This document shows positions 63,097 to 64,000 of a stretch of DNA of 64,000 bases, one piece after another (the first letter of the stretch is position 1; each line of letters opens with the position of its first letter). The notes below the pieces were generated by a model that was not told where the DNA came from, searched no databases, and saw nothing but the letters and a program-made list of their open reading frames with translations. The DNA is taken from assembly GCA_023974075.1 (NCBI GenBank), contig JAMFTG010000273.1, positions 117,501 through 181,500 of the forward strand, written 5' to 3'. Position numbers and translations under genes: made by a program. Source of the DNA: Chaenocephalus aceratus (Eukaryota; Chordata; Actinopteri; Perciformes; Channichthyidae).

Positions 63097-64000
63097 TCCT
63101 GTTTTTGATTTAGTCTTTAGAAGATAATGGTTATTAGTTTTAGTCACATTTTAGTCCTTTTTATCCTTCATAGTTTAATCTAGTTTTAGTCGATGAAAAA
63201 TCATTACATTTTTAGTCAACTTTTCGTCAAATAGTTTTCTCTCTTTAAACTAATTCAGTTAGGCAAATACAGGAATCTGAAATTGGAATCAAGGGGACAG
63301 CATCAAGTGTTGAAATTCATAAAGCAACATTTCACTCTCTTAACACTTTACTTTTAACGGTACTACTCTTAAAAATCTGTGTGCACGCCGCTGCAGCGTG
63401 TCTGTTAGGCCCCGCCCCCCGCACACAGAGAAAGAGTTAGGCCCCGCCCCCCGCACACAGAGAGAGAGTTAGGCCCCACTCCCCGCACACAGAGAAAGAG
63501 TTAGGCCCCGCCCCCCGCACACACAGAGATAGTTAGGCCCGCCCCCCCGCACACAGAGAGAGAGTTAGGCCCTGCCCCCCGCACACACAGTGAGAGTTAG
63601 GCCCCGCCCCCCGCACACAGAGAAATAGTTAGGGCCCCGCCCCCTGCACAGAGAGAGAGAGTTAGGCCCTGCCCCCCGCACACACAGTGAGAGTTAGGCC
63701 CCGCCCCCCGCACACAAAGAAAGAGTTAGGCCCCGCCCCTGCACACAGAGAGAGAGTTAGGCCCTGCCCCCCGCACACACAGTGAGAGTTAGGCCCCGCC
63801 CCCTGCACAGAGAGAGAGTTAGGCCCTGCCCCCCGCACACACAGTGAGAGTTAGGCCCCGCCCCCCGCACACAAAGAAAGAGTTAGGCCCCGCCCCCTGC
63901 ACACAGAGAGAGAGTTAGGCCCTGCCCCCGCACACACAGTGAGAGTTAGGCCCCGCCCCCCGCACACAGAGAAAGAGTTAGGCCCCGCTCCCCGCACACA
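63097..64000 (+). mobile_element. hAT-like element with expanded minisatellite, copy 2 (runs off the window)
   Basis: TTTTGATTTAGTCTTTAG and ATCTGTGTGCACGCCGCTGC plus AGCGTGTCTGTTAGGCCCC match 31000-31125. This copy keeps about 170 bp that copy 1 has lost. Confidence 0.8.
63405..64000 (+). repeat. 32-bp GC-rich minisatellite, at least 18 copies
   Basis: Unit GTTAGGCCCCGCCCCCCGCA plus CACAGAGAGAGA, with a second type carrying CACACAGTGAGA. In places the two types alternate. Confidence 0.95.

Overview
The window is nuclear DNA of a bony fish, probably a percomorph teleost. Three things indicate this: spliced vertebrate genes with GT-AG introns, a fish-type two-Ig-domain receptor gene, and a dense load of short hAT-like and TTAA-flanked elements, tRNA-derived SINEs, LINE fragments and minisatellites. 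No prokaryotic feature, CRISPR array or rRNA gene is visible.

Layout. (1) About 1-36.4 kb, + strand: the 3' half of xrn2, the nuclear 5'-3' exoribonuclease. Thirteen coding exons are placed from residue-level similarity and splice phase, and they end in the family's terminal RYDWN-type motif. The introns carry most of the repeats: minisatellites of about 15-56 bp, CT-rich tracts, and at least ten TIR elements, many with 8-bp target duplications and some nested. The splice phases of the exons at 13022-13194 and 29294-29355 do not match, so one small exon in the 16-kb intron has probably been missed. (2) About 38.9-43.3 kb, - strand: a complete two-exon NK2-class homeobox gene, nkx2.4-like, tail to tail with xrn2 as in other vertebrates. 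Three separate tandem arrays of roughly 200-bp units abut it: in the 5' flank, across the exon 1 donor, and across the stop codon. (3) About 45.0-45.3 kb: an orphan promoter-like block on the + strand with a CCAAT box, three CRE-like sites at exact 10-bp spacing, a TATA box and a GC-rich putative first exon ending in a donor. (4) About 46.8-55 kb: microsatellites, a 15-bp minisatellite inside a hAT-like element, and inverted copies of one transposon. (5) About 52.8-63.1 kb: two copies of a fish Ig-superfamily receptor gene. The first is a wreck with one recognisable V exon. The second has all seven exons, but a one-base insertion disrupts the end of its V exon. (6) 63.1-64 kb: a second copy of a transposon also seen at 31-32.2 kb; both copies have expanded an internal GC-rich minisatellite.

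xrn2 acts in transcription termination and RNA decay, nkx2.4 is a forebrain/thyroid-type transcription factor, and the Ig genes are probably leukocyte surface receptors. They share a neighbourhood rather than a pathway. The xrn2-nkx2.4 linkage is conserved, and xrn2 introns are plausible hosts for nkx2 enhancers. I found no clear new biological system. The strongest leads are the three tandem arrays around nkx2.4, the phased CRE promoter, the missing xrn2 exon and the transposon-born minisatellites.
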